A stretch of DNA of 64,000 bases from Selaginella moellendorffii (Eukaryota; Streptophyta; Lycopodiopsida; Selaginellales; Selaginellaceae): the NCBI RefSeq assembly GCF_000143415.4, contig NW_003314266.1:2246486-2310485 (forward strand), given 5' to 3'. Of this stretch, positions 53,000-63,340 are shown in pieces. The position numbers were made by a program, and so were the translations under genes. Under the pieces are notes generated by a model, which saw only the letters and a list, made by a program, of their open reading frames with translations, made no database searches and had not been told where the DNA came from. Each line of letters opens with the position of its first letter. The first letter of the stretch is position 1.

Positions 53000-53300
53000 T
53001 TTGCTTAATGGTAGTTTTATAATCTAATTGATCAAATAAAGTTTATAATTATAAGCATGTTTGTAATTTATAAACACAAGATTAATCTTATTGCATATCA
53101 AGATGATAAAATAAAAAAGAATATACTAGAAAGAGTTTAAGAAAATTTATAAATTATAAATACAAAATTAATCTAAATGAATAACAACCGTTAGATGGTA
53201 GAATATCCTAGAATATTCAAACATATTCTAGATATATAAGCAAACCATTTAAATAATATTTAAATATATTCTAGATATATTCACTACCACTGTCTTACAC
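53000..53300. repeat. AT-rich MITE-like repeat, copy 2
   Basis: Inverse copy of 25,565-25,835. It starts GGTTTGCTTAATGGTAG and ends ATTCACTACCA, so short terminal inverted repeats containing TGGTAG are visible. No coding capacity. Confidence 0.6.
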
Positions 53301-53481
53301 AAACCAAAAGTATTTTAGTATATCTTATCATTGATTGAGTTTATAAAATTATTTACATTCTTCTCCTTGGGTTCAAAAAGATTTAAAATTTATAATTTTT
53401 TTTAAAAAATAACACTATTTATTTACTTACCATCAAAGGACTGAAGAACAACTGTTAGCTTATTCAAGCATTTAGTGGCTT

Positions 53482-55111
53482 TTACTTGACGGAAGGATAC
53501 GTACACACACCATAGCCTGCAAGAACACAAGAAACCAAAGCCTCGTTCAAGCAAAACGAAGAAAAGGAGCGAGGATGGAAAACTCACTTGGATCCGAGAG
53601 AGTGAGCATCGCCGTGTTCCCAAAGTAGCAGTTCCACTTGTTCCCCCCGTGCTTGACGAAGTAGCTGTTGAACGCGTAGGAAGCATGCGATGGAAGATCA
53701 TTCGGGTAGAAGCACTGCGCTCCAAACTGGATCGCAGTGCAATCCGCAAGACCCTCGCCGCAAGCGTAATTCAGCGCCACCAGCAGCGAGTTCGCATCGG
53801 CATTCGGCTTGGCGACGCACCACACCGGACCGGGACCTCCGGGTCCAATCCCGGGGTTGTTCGGGGGACCGGGATCCGCCGCTGGAGAAGCCGGAGCCGG
53901 GGGACTCGACGCCGGAGTGGTGGTGGAGTTTGAGCTCGAGTTTGTCGCGGGAGAGCCTGTGCTTGGAGCTGCCGCTGTGGTTTTCATCAAGCCGATGTCG
54001 TAAGACAGCGTTCCATCCGGCCGGAAGATGCCGAAGTTCCTCTCGGACGTCGGCCCCGGCTTGAGGTCCTCGTTGAAGAGCGAGAAGATGTAGGCCTCGA
54101 GCGGGACGCGAGGCCGGGCCGGAGTTCCCACACCCGAGTTGACGAAGGATATGAGGTTCCTGTTGTAGTTCATGGCGTTTTGGACGCTGACACCCGGCTC
54201 GCTCACGTCCCCGACCGACGGCCACCCCGTCTCGGACACCGAGAGCTCCATGTTTGGGAAGCCGAGCTTCTCCATGGCGAAGTAGACAGCGTCCAGCTGT
54301 GCCGAGAGGAGGTTTGTGTAGACGAGGCCTGTTCGTGGATCCGCAAAGCCTCCGTTTGGAAGGAAGAGAGCGTATGGAAGCGAGATGTCGGACGGATTGT
54401 TCCTGTAGGCGAAGTAAGGATACGCGTTGATCATGAGCGGCGCTTTGGTGAGCGACAGGAACTGAAGCACGGACTTGAGCGCGGTGTCGACGATCTTGGA
54501 CTTGAAAATTCCGCTGGATGGAGGAAACGAGACCGAGAGGATGCCGAGCGACTGTGGCGACGTGACTTTCACCTGGTCGTCAGCTTTGAAACCCACGAGC
54601 GCGTTGTGGAGGTTTTGCATTGCCGGGAGGAGCACGGACGCTAGCTGCTGCTCGCTCGTGGTGAGAACCTCGTTGCCGACGCTGATATACTTGATCTTCG
54701 TCTTTGGGAGGTGCTGGACGACGTTCTTGGACACCCAGGCGTTTGCGAAGCTCGGGCTTCCCAGCCTCGGGATCTCCTCGTTGGTCACACCGATCACCAC
54801 CTCGACGCCGGTGTCCGAGAGCGCAGAGAGCATGGCCGAGTCTGCGTCGTAGAGCTTGAGTTTCCCAATGGACGACGACTTAAGAAGCTTGACAACTTCC
54901 CCTGGAGGAGAAAGGTTGTCAGCCAGGCTTCCATAGTTGACGCCTATGGCTGCCTCCGCTGATAGAACGAACAAGAACGAACGGTCTCAGACTCGGCCAA
55001 GAGAAAGGAAAAAACCAACATACCTGACGATATGCTACTCGCAAACACCAGCCACAGAGCAACGAAGAGCATAGCCACCTTGTTCTTCTTCCCGATGGTT
55101 CCAATCACCAT
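53482..55111 (-). CDS. Glucan endo-1,3-beta-glucosidase (GH17) with X8/CBM43 domain
   Basis: Secreted enzyme cleaving beta-1,3-glucan (callose) at walls and plasmodesmata. Three exons: 55111-55024 (signal peptide, LFVALWLVFASSISS), 54958-53588 and 53516-53482, giving 497 aa. GH17 motifs: GVNYGSLADNL at the mature N-terminus, YISVGNEVL with the acid Glu, ELSVSETGWPSVGD with the nucleophile Glu, and AYIFSLFNEDLKPG. A Ser/Thr/Pro/Gly-rich linker (about 38 residues) joins the X8 domain: WCVAKPNAD, YACGEG, DC, QCFYPND, WNCYFGNTAML. Exon 3 supplies the normal X8 ending, DPSYGVCTYPSVK, confirming that splice. No GPI-anchor signal follows. Reading through intron 2 would give a false C-terminus. Confidence 0.94.
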
Positions 55112-55700
55112 CTTCTTCTTCTTCCTCCTCCTCCTCGCCTTCTCGTTCTTCGCATTCACCTCGCAATGCCCCCCGAGGAGAAAAAAAATGCCACCTTTGC
55201 AAAAGTAGTAGCAAAGGCTCACAACGTACGACACTGCCGCTGCCAACATCCCAGAGCCTCTTTTCTCGTCATTCTTTCTTTCCAGTAACCGGTATTAAAG
55301 TTCCAAGCTCCTCGTCTCTTGCAGCGCACAAATCTATGCTCCTTTTCGTCCAAATTTGATAGCGACATGTCGCTAAAGCTTCTCCCTCCTTTAAACCCAG
55401 AAGCTTTTCTTCCTCTTCCGCTTCGCTTTGGCAGAAAAAAGAGGAAGAAAGGCGACCGCGAAGTCGACCCGACAGCGGCAGGCAGAGATCTGGCGCTTGT
55501 TCGCTGAGACACGCACCAAATTTCTGGGAAATCCGGTGACCTATCCATCGCCGAATTTATCTGTACCTGCGTTGCCGCTCACTCCATCGTCCCAGGGCAT
55601 GAAAATCGTCGCCTACCAAATCGCCCAAGAGCTCGAGCCCTAAACTCAAAGGCGGGTAATTTAAACATATTTTTGGAGGGAAATTTAAAATCCACCCAAC
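55112..55700. other. Intergenic region
   Basis: Includes the promoter/5' UTR of the GH17 gene (with TTCTTCC repeats near 55,112) and the 3' flank of PPR-4. No further gene or RNA recognised; open frames on both strands lack domains. Confidence 0.5.
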
Positions 55701-57776
55701 CTAAGTGGCGGGAATTTGAATGCTGTGGAGAAGCACGTAAGGCGCGGAGTTCTTGGCATCGAAGCTAAACGCTTGCCTGGCGGCGTGCTTGGCGAGATCC
55801 GGGTTTCCATGGATCTTGCAGGATCCCACCAACGTCGTCCATGAAATCCCATCTCCGGATTGCTGCTGGATCATCTCCCGGGCCCTGTGGAGCTGCCCAG
55901 ATCGCCCCAGGATATCGACTAGGGCTCGTCGATGTTCCAGGGTCTCCTCGATGCCGTAGTCCGATCGCATCGATTCCAGGCAGCTGGAGCAGCGATCAAC
56001 CATCCCGGCGTGGGCGCAGGCCGTGAGGACGCTGCTGAAGGTCACATCGCTGGGTTCCAATCCCTCCATCGCCATCGCCAGGAAGAGCTCCAGGCTCGAA
56101 GCATGGTGCCCATTTAGCGCGTAGACGGCGATCATCGCGTTCCACGATATGAGATCCCGCCACGGCATTTGATCAAAGAGAGCTCTCGCCGATTCGATCC
56201 GGCTGTTCTGCCCCAATCCAGCGATGAGCGCGTTCCAGGAGACGAGATCGCGGCACGGCATGGCGGCGAAGAGCGCGATCGCGGCATCGAAGTGGGCGAA
56301 ATGGGCGTAGCCAGCAATCAGCGACGTCCACGACACCACATCCCAGTGTGGCATTCGATCGAAGAGCTCTTGCGCTTCGTGGAGCCTCCCTGCTTGTGCC
56401 AGCGCGGCCACCATCGCAGTGGAGAGGATCACGTCTCGGCTAGGAGAAGGGAATCCCTGATAGAGCTCGATCGATTCTTCCAAGAGTCCGATCTGGGCGT
56501 ACGCCGCCAGGAGCGCCGTGGTCGCCATCGCGTCGCGCTCGGGCATTCGATCCAGCAGGCTCCTCGATTCCTCCAGCTCCCCGTGCTGGGCATAGCCCGC
56601 GACGATGGTGTTCCAGGAGATTTGATCCCGCCGCGGCATCCTCTCGAACAGATCCCTCGCGCTCGCGAGATCCTGGCGCCGCGCGTAGCCGGAGATCATC
56701 GCGTTCCAACTGACGAGATTGCGCTGCTCCATTGCATCGAAGAGAGCCCTGGCGCCAGAAAGATCGCCACTCTCGCACAGCCCAGTGATCACTGCATTGC
56801 ACGACACGATGCAGTGTCGTGGCATTCGATCAAACATCGCCATCGCCTCGCCGATTCGATCGTTCTGCGCACACGCCGACAGCATCGCCGTCCAGGAGAT
56901 CAAATCGCCATAGGGCATCTCGAAGAACACGCGCTTCGCATCTTCCAGATGCCCATTCTGGGCATATGCCGCAAGCATGGTGTTCCAGGAAACTATATTC
57001 CTCTCCGGCATCCACTCAAACACGTATCGCGCTTTCAGGATATTCCCGTAATGCCCGTGTGCCGCGATCATAGCCGTCCACGAAACGACGTCGCGAAAAA
57101 CCATACGCTTGAATATGCCTAACACGGTTTCCAGATGCCCGGCATCGGCATTTGCTGCAAGGAGGGCATTCCACGCTACTAAGCTGTGCTCCGGCATCTT
57201 TTCCAAAAGAGAATCTCCCACTGCAAGATGCTTGTTCTCTACGCACCCGCAAATCATCGCGTTCCACGTGGCAACGTTCCACGCCGGCATGCCATCGAAG
57301 ATTCTTCTAGCCTCGTCAAGATACCCGGCCTGGGCATATGCTCCGAGCATCGTGTTCCACGTCACCACGTCCCTCTCCTCCATCTGATCAAAGAGATCCC
57401 GGGCGTCCGCGAGCCGTCCATTTTGGATATACGCTGCCATGAGAGTGTTCCAGGAGACGAGGTTTCTCACTGGAGGAGGAATCTCTCTAAAGACACGCTC
57501 TGCGTTGCGGAGATCTCCATTTTGCGCGTAGCCGGACATCATGATGTTCCACGAGAAGGCATTGCGAGCTTGGATGCTGGAGAAGACCTCGAATGCTTGC
57601 TCCAAGCTCCCACACTTTGCGTACATTTCCACCAGGAGGTTCTTGAGCAAGAGATTGTTCGCGAGATCGCTGCGCTCCACCTGAGCGTGAACCTCTCTTC
57701 CGCCGGACAAATCCTTGCAATCCCGGCAGCGAGTTATGCGCTGCGCAAATTCCTGGAGCGCCATTGCTTTGATCAC
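55701..57776 (-). CDS. PPR protein, SS-type, truncated E region (PPR-4)
   Basis: Intronless, up to 691 aa from the ATG at 57776 (MIKAMALQEFAQRI); MALQEF at 57764 is an alternative. The first block ITRCRDCKDLSGGREV precedes about eighteen repeats of mostly 31 residues (MEERDVVTWNTMLGAYAQAG and LFDQMPWRDLISWNAMIAVY). The C-terminal P2/L2/S2-like motifs (MAMEGLEPSDVTFSSVLTAC, LVDILGRSGQLHRAREM) lead to an E1 motif that ends at PYVLLHSIQIPAT. It stops at the same motif position as PPR-1 to PPR-3. No E2 or DYW domain and no obvious presequence. Confidence 0.92.
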   Translation of the reverse strand: MIKAMALQEFAQRITRCRDCKDLSGGREVHAQVERSDLANNLLLKNLLVEMYAKCGSLEQAFEVFSSIQARNAFSWNIMMSGYAQNGDLRNAERVFREIPPPVRNLVSWNTLMAAYIQNGRLADARDLFDQMEERDVVTWNTMLGAYAQAGYLDEARRIFDGMPAWNVATWNAMICGCVENKHLAVGDSLLEKMPEHSLVAWNALLAANADAGHLETVLGIFKRMVFRDVVSWTAMIAAHGHYGNILKARYVFEWMPERNIVSWNTMLAAYAQNGHLEDAKRVFFEMPYGDLISWTAMLSACAQNDRIGEAMAMFDRMPRHCIVSCNAVITGLCESGDLSGARALFDAMEQRNLVSWNAMISGYARRQDLASARDLFERMPRRDQISWNTIVAGYAQHGELEESRSLLDRMPERDAMATTALLAAYAQIGLLEESIELYQGFPSPSRDVILSTAMVAALAQAGRLHEAQELFDRMPHWDVVSWTSLIAGYAHFAHFDAAIALFAAMPCRDLVSWNALIAGLGQNSRIESARALFDQMPWRDLISWNAMIAVYALNGHHASSLELFLAMAMEGLEPSDVTFSSVLTACAHAGMVDRCSSCLESMRSDYGIEETLEHRRALVDILGRSGQLHRAREMIQQQSGDGISWTTLVGSCKIHGNPDLAKHAARQAFSFDAKNSAPYVLLHSIQIPAT

Positions 57777-57942
57777 TTGGAACCAACTTTGGATCCATGA
57801 CCCCTGTAACTTTCACAGGAAAAATCGTTAAGAAGCTCGCAAGTTTTAACTAACTCCTACTTCAAATAAAACTTAGAAAAAACGCTACAAACGAAGACTT
57901 AGAAGAGATAGAAACTTATCTATGAGAGTACGTAGTAAGAGA

Positions 57943-59223
57943 TCATACTACTCGGCGTGAAAGACTGGCCCCTGTTTGATCAAGCAAAGTGAGCTGCGAA
58001 GAAAACGTAACGGAGGCAATACGTACCGAGAGGGTATATCGTTCGTATGTGTGAACTAGCTTGTCATACTTGAGCGTCCAAGCTTCCGTGAGCTTCTTCT
58101 CCTTCATCTCCGCGTCTCTCTCGAGATTGGACACCAGCTCGCTATAGTCCTGCTCCACCTTCTGTAAAAACTGCTTTTTCTCCTCCTTGAGAGCTTTCAC
58201 TCTGGCGTCCACCTCCTGGATCTTCTGGCGCTGCTTCTCGGCCTTCTCACACTCCAGCTGCTGCTTGAGTTCCTTGAGCTTCGAGCTGATCCCCTTCTTC
58301 TGCTGAATCCAGTTCTCTCGCTGCTCTCTCAGCTCCTTGAAAAGCTCAAACATTGACAGATTCGAGCCTTCGTTGTTGTCGCTTGATTCGGAAGCTGGAT
58401 CCAGGCAGTCGAGCCCCTCGTCGGCTGTCCGCGAAGAGGACAGAGACAGCGACGATTCAGTGAGCGTCGAGGCGATCTGGATCTCCAGCTTTTTCGGGAT
58501 CCACTTTGGCATAGTCATGCCAGAAGTCGCCACCACCTCCATTGGGAACTGCTTCTGAAAGGTCGTAGACGGCCCCAGAGTGAGCAGCGTTTCATCCCCG
58601 GACAAAGCCTCGGTGGTGGTAACTCCAGACGCATTGTTTCCAAAGTGATCCTGGCATACTGTCGGCGGCCCGCATATGTCATTCGCATCTGGTGTCGACG
58701 TAGAAAACGCAGGAGCCCCGTTGACGCAGAGATCAGGCGTGCTCGAAAGGAAAGGCCTCGAGAAACCCGGACCTAGAGCTTGAAGATGCATCGTTTCCGT
58801 GACCATGCTGTCACAGTTTCCCGTCGCTGCATGGGTGCTCAGCAACTTCTTCTTGTCCTTGATCAAGCGTTCCTTGTAAACCTCCCACCACTTGCCTAGG
58901 CGTTTAGCTGTTCGTCCCGGAACTTCGGCCGCAATGCGCTTCCATTTGTTGCCGTACTTGGTCTGGAGCTTGATGACAAGCTGCTGTTCTTCGTCTGTGA
59001 GAGGCCCCTTCTTGATCCCAGGTTTGAGATAGTTCTTCCACCTTTCGTGGCACGACTTGGGATCTCGGTCGAGCGGTTCACCCATCCGCTCGGAGATGAG
59101 GTTCCAGTCGTCTGCCCCATACTGTGTCACGTAAGCGCATAGAATAGCGTCTTCCTCGGGCTGCCAGCGTTGTCTATCTTTCGTTGCGATTGACATTTTC
59201 ATAAATCCTGAAAGAGTAAACAA
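57943..59223 (-). CDS. ARP: ARP-class R2R3-MYB (ASYMMETRIC LEAVES1/PHANTASTICA type)
   Basis: A nuclear MYB of the ARP class, which in other vascular plants represses class-I KNOX genes during leaf formation. Single open frame, up to 426 aa; the likely start is the Met at 59196 (MSIATKDRQRWQPEED) or 59202. The R2R3 domain is ARP-specific: DRQRWQPEEDAILCAYV, RDPKSCHERWKNYLKPGIKK, GPLTDEEQQLVIKL, YGNKWKRIAAEVPGRTAKRL, GKWWEVYKERL. A variable middle follows (MPKWIPKKLEI). The conserved C-terminal coiled coil is present (QDYSELVSNLERDAEMKEKK, LTEAWTLKYDKLV). The last 25 residues diverge from the family. A 33-nt GT-AG segment (58022 to 57990) could be spliced without a frame change. Confidence 0.93.
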   Translation of the reverse strand: MFTLSGFMKMSIATKDRQRWQPEEDAILCAYVTQYGADDWNLISERMGEPLDRDPKSCHERWKNYLKPGIKKGPLTDEEQQLVIKLQTKYGNKWKRIAAEVPGRTAKRLGKWWEVYKERLIKDKKKLLSTHAATGNCDSMVTETMHLQALGPGFSRPFLSSTPDLCVNGAPAFSTSTPDANDICGPPTVCQDHFGNNASGVTTTEALSGDETLLTLGPSTTFQKQFPMEVVATSGMTMPKWIPKKLEIQIASTLTESSLSLSSSRTADEGLDCLDPASESSDNNEGSNLSMFELFKELREQRENWIQQKKGISSKLKELKQQLECEKAEKQRQKIQEVDARVKALKEEKKQFLQKVEQDYSELVSNLERDAEMKEKKLTEAWTLKYDKLVHTYERYTLSVRIASVTFSSQLTLLDQTGASLSRRVV

Positions 59224-59640
59224 ATGCCACCATTTGTTTAGAAAAAAACATTGAGGCGTTACCTTCTCGTGCTGTCTTTTTGCAAAGGTTGACTACATCT
59301 TCAATAGAGAAAAGAAAGAACAGGAAAAAAAAAGAGAGAAAAAAAACCTGGCCAGCAGAAAAAAGAAAAGAGGAAAAAAGAAACAAGGAGACTAACGTGA
59401 ACTCCAGGACACTAAGGAACAAGAACAATCAAAGTCTACAGCCATTTTACCGCGATCTTTGATACTAAGAAGAAGATGACGAAGAAACGCCATAAACGAG
59501 AAAATACTGGCCAGGTGAACTTCGATGCGGATCACATACTACTATGCTCACCACTCAACGAGGAGAAAACGCAAAAAAACCACGACGAGTTTAGCTACCC
59601 GAGGACAAGACTATCGCACTTACTTCTACATCCATGGCTG
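59224..59640. other. 5' flank of the ARP gene
   Basis: Purine-rich sequence (long A/G runs at 59,300-59,390) upstream of the MYB start, presumably 5' UTR or promoter. No coding feature recognised. Confidence 0.5.
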
Positions 59641-59644
59641 GTCA

Positions 59645-60310
59645 CGAACTTAGCGGACTGCCATAGCTCCAACTCAAGCCAAGTTCTAAGTATATACACC
59701 AACAACGCGACGCAACATTGTTACACAAAAAACGCGAGCGATTTAGCGCATAGCCGCCATGACTGAGCAAGCAAGCACAACAGAATTTAACGACAGGCCA
59801 TGGTAAAAAAAACCCGAGGAAATTAGCGACTGAGAGACGCCATACTTTCGATTGTTTAAGGCAGGAAAAAAACCATGGAAAGAAACATCAACTTTAACGA
59901 AAGGCAAGCATCTTTTCTGTTCTTTCTTCTCGACTTTAGCGAGTGAAACGAGCCATGAGAATTGAGCTCAAGAACTTAGCGACAAGCTGCCATGGATGGA
60001 GCGAAGACGCTGTGACTTAACGAAACCCAGCCATGGAACACGCCGACTTAACGAATGGAAATGTCAAATCCAGCCATGGAACGCACCGACTTAACGCGTG
60101 ATAGACATGATCGGGGGGCAGGGTTAAGCAATTCTAGCGCAGCATGGCGAGATTTCACACACAGAGAGCTCTAGCGGCCGAGAGACGCCATAAGGAAATC
60201 CTTCCTCTAGCGGATTGCCACAGCCATAGAATGCAATGCAGATCCGGGGTTAGCGACACACAGACATGGCGAGCGGCGGATAATTGGAGAGATTTAGCGC
60301 AGTGGAGCCA
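59645..60310. repeat. Diverged tandem array, about 42-bp period (TTARCG...GCCATGG)
   Basis: A (C/T)TTA(G/A)CG core occurs at about 59650, 59743, 59787, 59823, 59894, 59936, 59976, 60017, 60048, 60090, 60133, 60171, 60208, 60250 and 60294. Each is usually followed 8-25 nt later by GCCATGG or a near form. Most spacings are 37-45 bp, two are about double. Units otherwise share little, so this is an old minisatellite or a multi-site array. It lies 0.4-1.1 kb upstream of the ARP start. Confidence 0.75.
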
Positions 60311-60462
60311 TCTCGCTACACAGATTCAGGAAGAAGAGCTTATCTGCGAAGAAGATGAATCGCCGCACCAAAAGAAGCGCCACAGCCTCCAAACGCGCAC
60401 AAGAACACGGTGAGTGAGGGGTAGGGTTCTCTATTTCTTTTCAGTGCGGGCAATTACCGTGG

Positions 60463-60590
60463 AAAATGTGGCGAATGGGCCAAGATTGTACGCGTTCGTA
60501 CACTGACCACTGCTCTTGTATATTGGTGTATTCTGACCGGACGCGTGGCGGTGGCATCTAAAGCAAAGACAAGATCCCTACGGAAAATCT
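60463..60590 (+). repeat. Inverted-repeat partner A (GC-richer copy)
   Basis: GGAAAATGTGGCGAATGGGC, then CAAGATTGTACGCGTTCG, then TACACTGACCACTGCTCTTG. Matches the reverse complement of about 61,600-61,735. CpG sites here are TG/CA in the partner. Confidence 0.8.
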
Positions 60591-60659
60591 GGTTACTTTT
60601 AAAATTTGAACTCGGTTTCCTTTGGTTAAGAACAAAGGCATTTGTTAACAGTCTCAAAA

Positions 60660-61599
60660 TCTTAATTTAATTTGTTTAGTTTGATTTAATATTTAAACAC
60701 AAAGTATAAAAAGAAATAAATGAATGATAATAGAATCACACAAATAAATAACAATATGGATTGAAAATTGAAATATATAGTTATTAAAAATCATAGTAAA
60801 AGAGTTGCAAGCTATGGCAGTGAATATGGGGTGCATTTTTTATTTACACATGTGCAGATATTTGTTTGTGGTTTTCAATTTCACACAGTCCTATTTTGAT
60901 TGTTATATATCATTTCACTACAATTATGATTATGTGCATTACAACATTTATATGCAAAATAGTATACCACACTTTAGTAAAGAGATTGAATACCCTGTTG
61001 CAATATGTATAGCATCTGCAATTCTTTTTTGTTTTAAAGTAAATTGACACTTTTGCAAATGCATCTTTAATGTATTAGAAGCTCCAAATGGTGGCATTGC
61101 CAAATTAGTGCAATTGGCAGTTGATAATAGCCAGTGCATGGAGGCTCATGGCCAACATTTGATGGGTAGTATCTTTAATGCCTAGTTAGCTTTGCTTCTA
61201 ATTCAGCTGAATTTAGCCACACATTCTTGCCAACTTAAAAGACAAAGAAGAAGATGCTAACATGGCAATAAACTAAAAAGGATTCATACTTTGACCATGC
61301 ATGCCAATATATATATATATAGATAGATAGATGCATTGATTTGTGAGAAAAAATTTAAGCACACATGTAGTTGCTTTCAAAACCTGCAAGAAATTACTTG
61401 CTATAATTATCCTTATCAAATATTAAATCTTTAATTTTTATTGTTTTGGTTGGTTCTTGTGGTTCTAAACAAGAGAGAGAGAACTGTTAAAATTAAAATT
61501 GAGATTCTTTGGGATGAACAATTTTAAAATTAAATACCTAATAACAGTTTAATATTTATAGTTATATTGACTTATGATTACTCTATAAACGGAAAAAGA
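60660..61599. other. AT-rich intergenic DNA
   Basis: No gene recognised. It contains a TA/GATA microsatellite at about 61,307-61,331 and lies between the two arms of the inverted repeat. Confidence 0.55.
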
Positions 61600-61735
61600 A
61601 ATCCATAAAGATCTTGTCTCCATTGGATCTTGTTGGAGATACCCCCCACGCATCCAGTCCCAATACACAATAGCAGTGGTCAGTGTATGAATGTGTACAA
61701 TATTGGCCCATTCACCACATTTTCCATGCCTGCTG
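61600..61735 (-). repeat. Inverted-repeat partner B (CpG-depleted copy)
   Basis: In reverse complement: GGAAAATGTGGTGAATGGGC, CAATATTGTACACATTCA, TACACTGACCACTGCTATTG. Same segment as 60,463-60,590 with CpG-to-TpG/CpA changes. Confidence 0.8.
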
Positions 61736-63204
61736 ACAAAAGAAAAAGAGAACCCCCTGCTCTTGTGCACGTTTGGGATTCTTAAGCTTTTTCTGGTATT
61801 TTCCTGAATTGGTAGTAAATGAACAGAACATAAAAGCAAAAAGTATACCATCTGATTTTTGCCCCTCTAATTTCTTCTTGCTTGTTGGATTATTTCCCCT
61901 TCTTTGTTTCCATCTTGTCTCTTGGATCCCTTGGAGAGGATGTAGTTGGCTTTATAATTTCTGTGTGCAACCGGGTGCTTGCTTGATTTCGTCATCCCAG
62001 GACACTTTCATGGGCACAGCTTCTATGTGATTAAGCACTGGTTTGATGGTGCTTTCCTTCCTTTTTCAACTTCAAATATAAATTCTATAATATTTATCCT
62101 TCTGTTTAAGAACAAAGTGGGCCATGAAAGAAAACCTCGCAGCACATACTTTCGTATGCAACCATGACAGAATTCTCATATCAATTGATTGCACCAATTT
62201 CTAGAGAGAGAGATCACGCACTCACCTTCTACACATTCTTATGAATTCATTCATTCATACTGTTTATACGGTCTTGTAGCACCCACCATGAAGCGAAGAT
62301 TGTTGTTGCATTGCTCCACGAATGAGAATTCGAGAACTTCTGGTGGCTAGAAGAAATTAACCACAATTTGTAATATGATAAGAAAACTAAGAGCTTAAAA
62401 TCTCAGCCGTTAGATTGCCAAATATCTTAGGTGCCTTTAAAAACTATAAACAGAGTTTAAAGTAATCCAAATGCGAATCAACCTTTTTACAAGTTATAAT
62501 ATTCTACAAAATATTTGGAGGTGCTGGCATATGTAACTTATACAGCAAGCGAAGTTGACGGACAATGCCTTCTCTCACTCTCTTGTTCTTTTCTTCACTA
62601 TGTGCTCACAGCTCCCAGTGTTCTTAACTGTGCCGGGGGGCCTCATGTCAGTGGATGGCATCGGTGTGGTGAAGCTACCTTCTTCTTTCCAGAGGCTGAC
62701 CCCGGACGAAAGCATCCGCAGAGCAACACTCTGGAAATGGTGTCCAAATCCTCAGACTTTTGATCGTTCCTGCTCCGGGATGCCGGCGTAGAATTTCATT
62801 GCGTTGGCTTTGCCGAAGGCTTGGATCTGTGACCAGATTCCGGCCGCGATGGGCAGGCAGCTCGTGACGTTCACAGTGTCTTGTCGTTGAAAGGACCGGG
62901 CAGCAAAAACACACCATCCTGGAAAACAATTTCTAGAGTTCTTTACCCAAGCTATATAGTTGTGTGCAAGAGCGTGCCAAGGTTCCCAGGATCCTGTAGA
63001 CAAACTCACCATTTGACAACTTTTAGACAAGGGAATTAGACAAGTTCTACCCGGAATCTGCGCCTGGTCCCGGGCAGCGAAGGCCAGGGCCTCTGACTCA
63101 GCGCGTCGGGGCTCCCAACATTTCACGGTTCCAATGACACAAAAGAGCGATCATAAGTTTCTTCACCAGGATTGGCACGAAACAAGTTTTGTCATCTCCT
63201 GCTC
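61736..63204. other. Intergenic region, no gene recognised
   Basis: Mixed composition. Open frames at 62,515-62,790 (plus) and 62,752-63,126 (minus) overlap and show no domain I know. The plus-strand segment near 62,625-62,790 has gene-like base composition and might be an exon relic. Otherwise nothing supportable. Confidence 0.35.
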
Positions 63205-63340
63205 CCGGAAGCGGCAATGGCTCATGCGGCCGTTTGATCCGTGCCGATCATCGCCCTCCAAGGGAAGGAATTGGGGGGCGATTCCGATCGAAAAACCATC
63301 CTCGCGCGATCCAGGCTCCAAGCTGGCACGATGTGGGCAT
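63205..63340 (-). pseudogene. PPR fragment derived from a PPR-3-like gene
   Basis: On the minus strand the DNA closely matches 49,650-49,745 of PPR-3: GCGAGGATGGTTTT, then CCCCAATTCCTTC and GCGATGATCGGC, then GGATCAAACGGC. The protein reads LDRARMVF, PNSFPWRAMIG versus LDHARMVF, PNSFSWSAMIG. Only one to two repeats remain. Confidence 0.8.
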
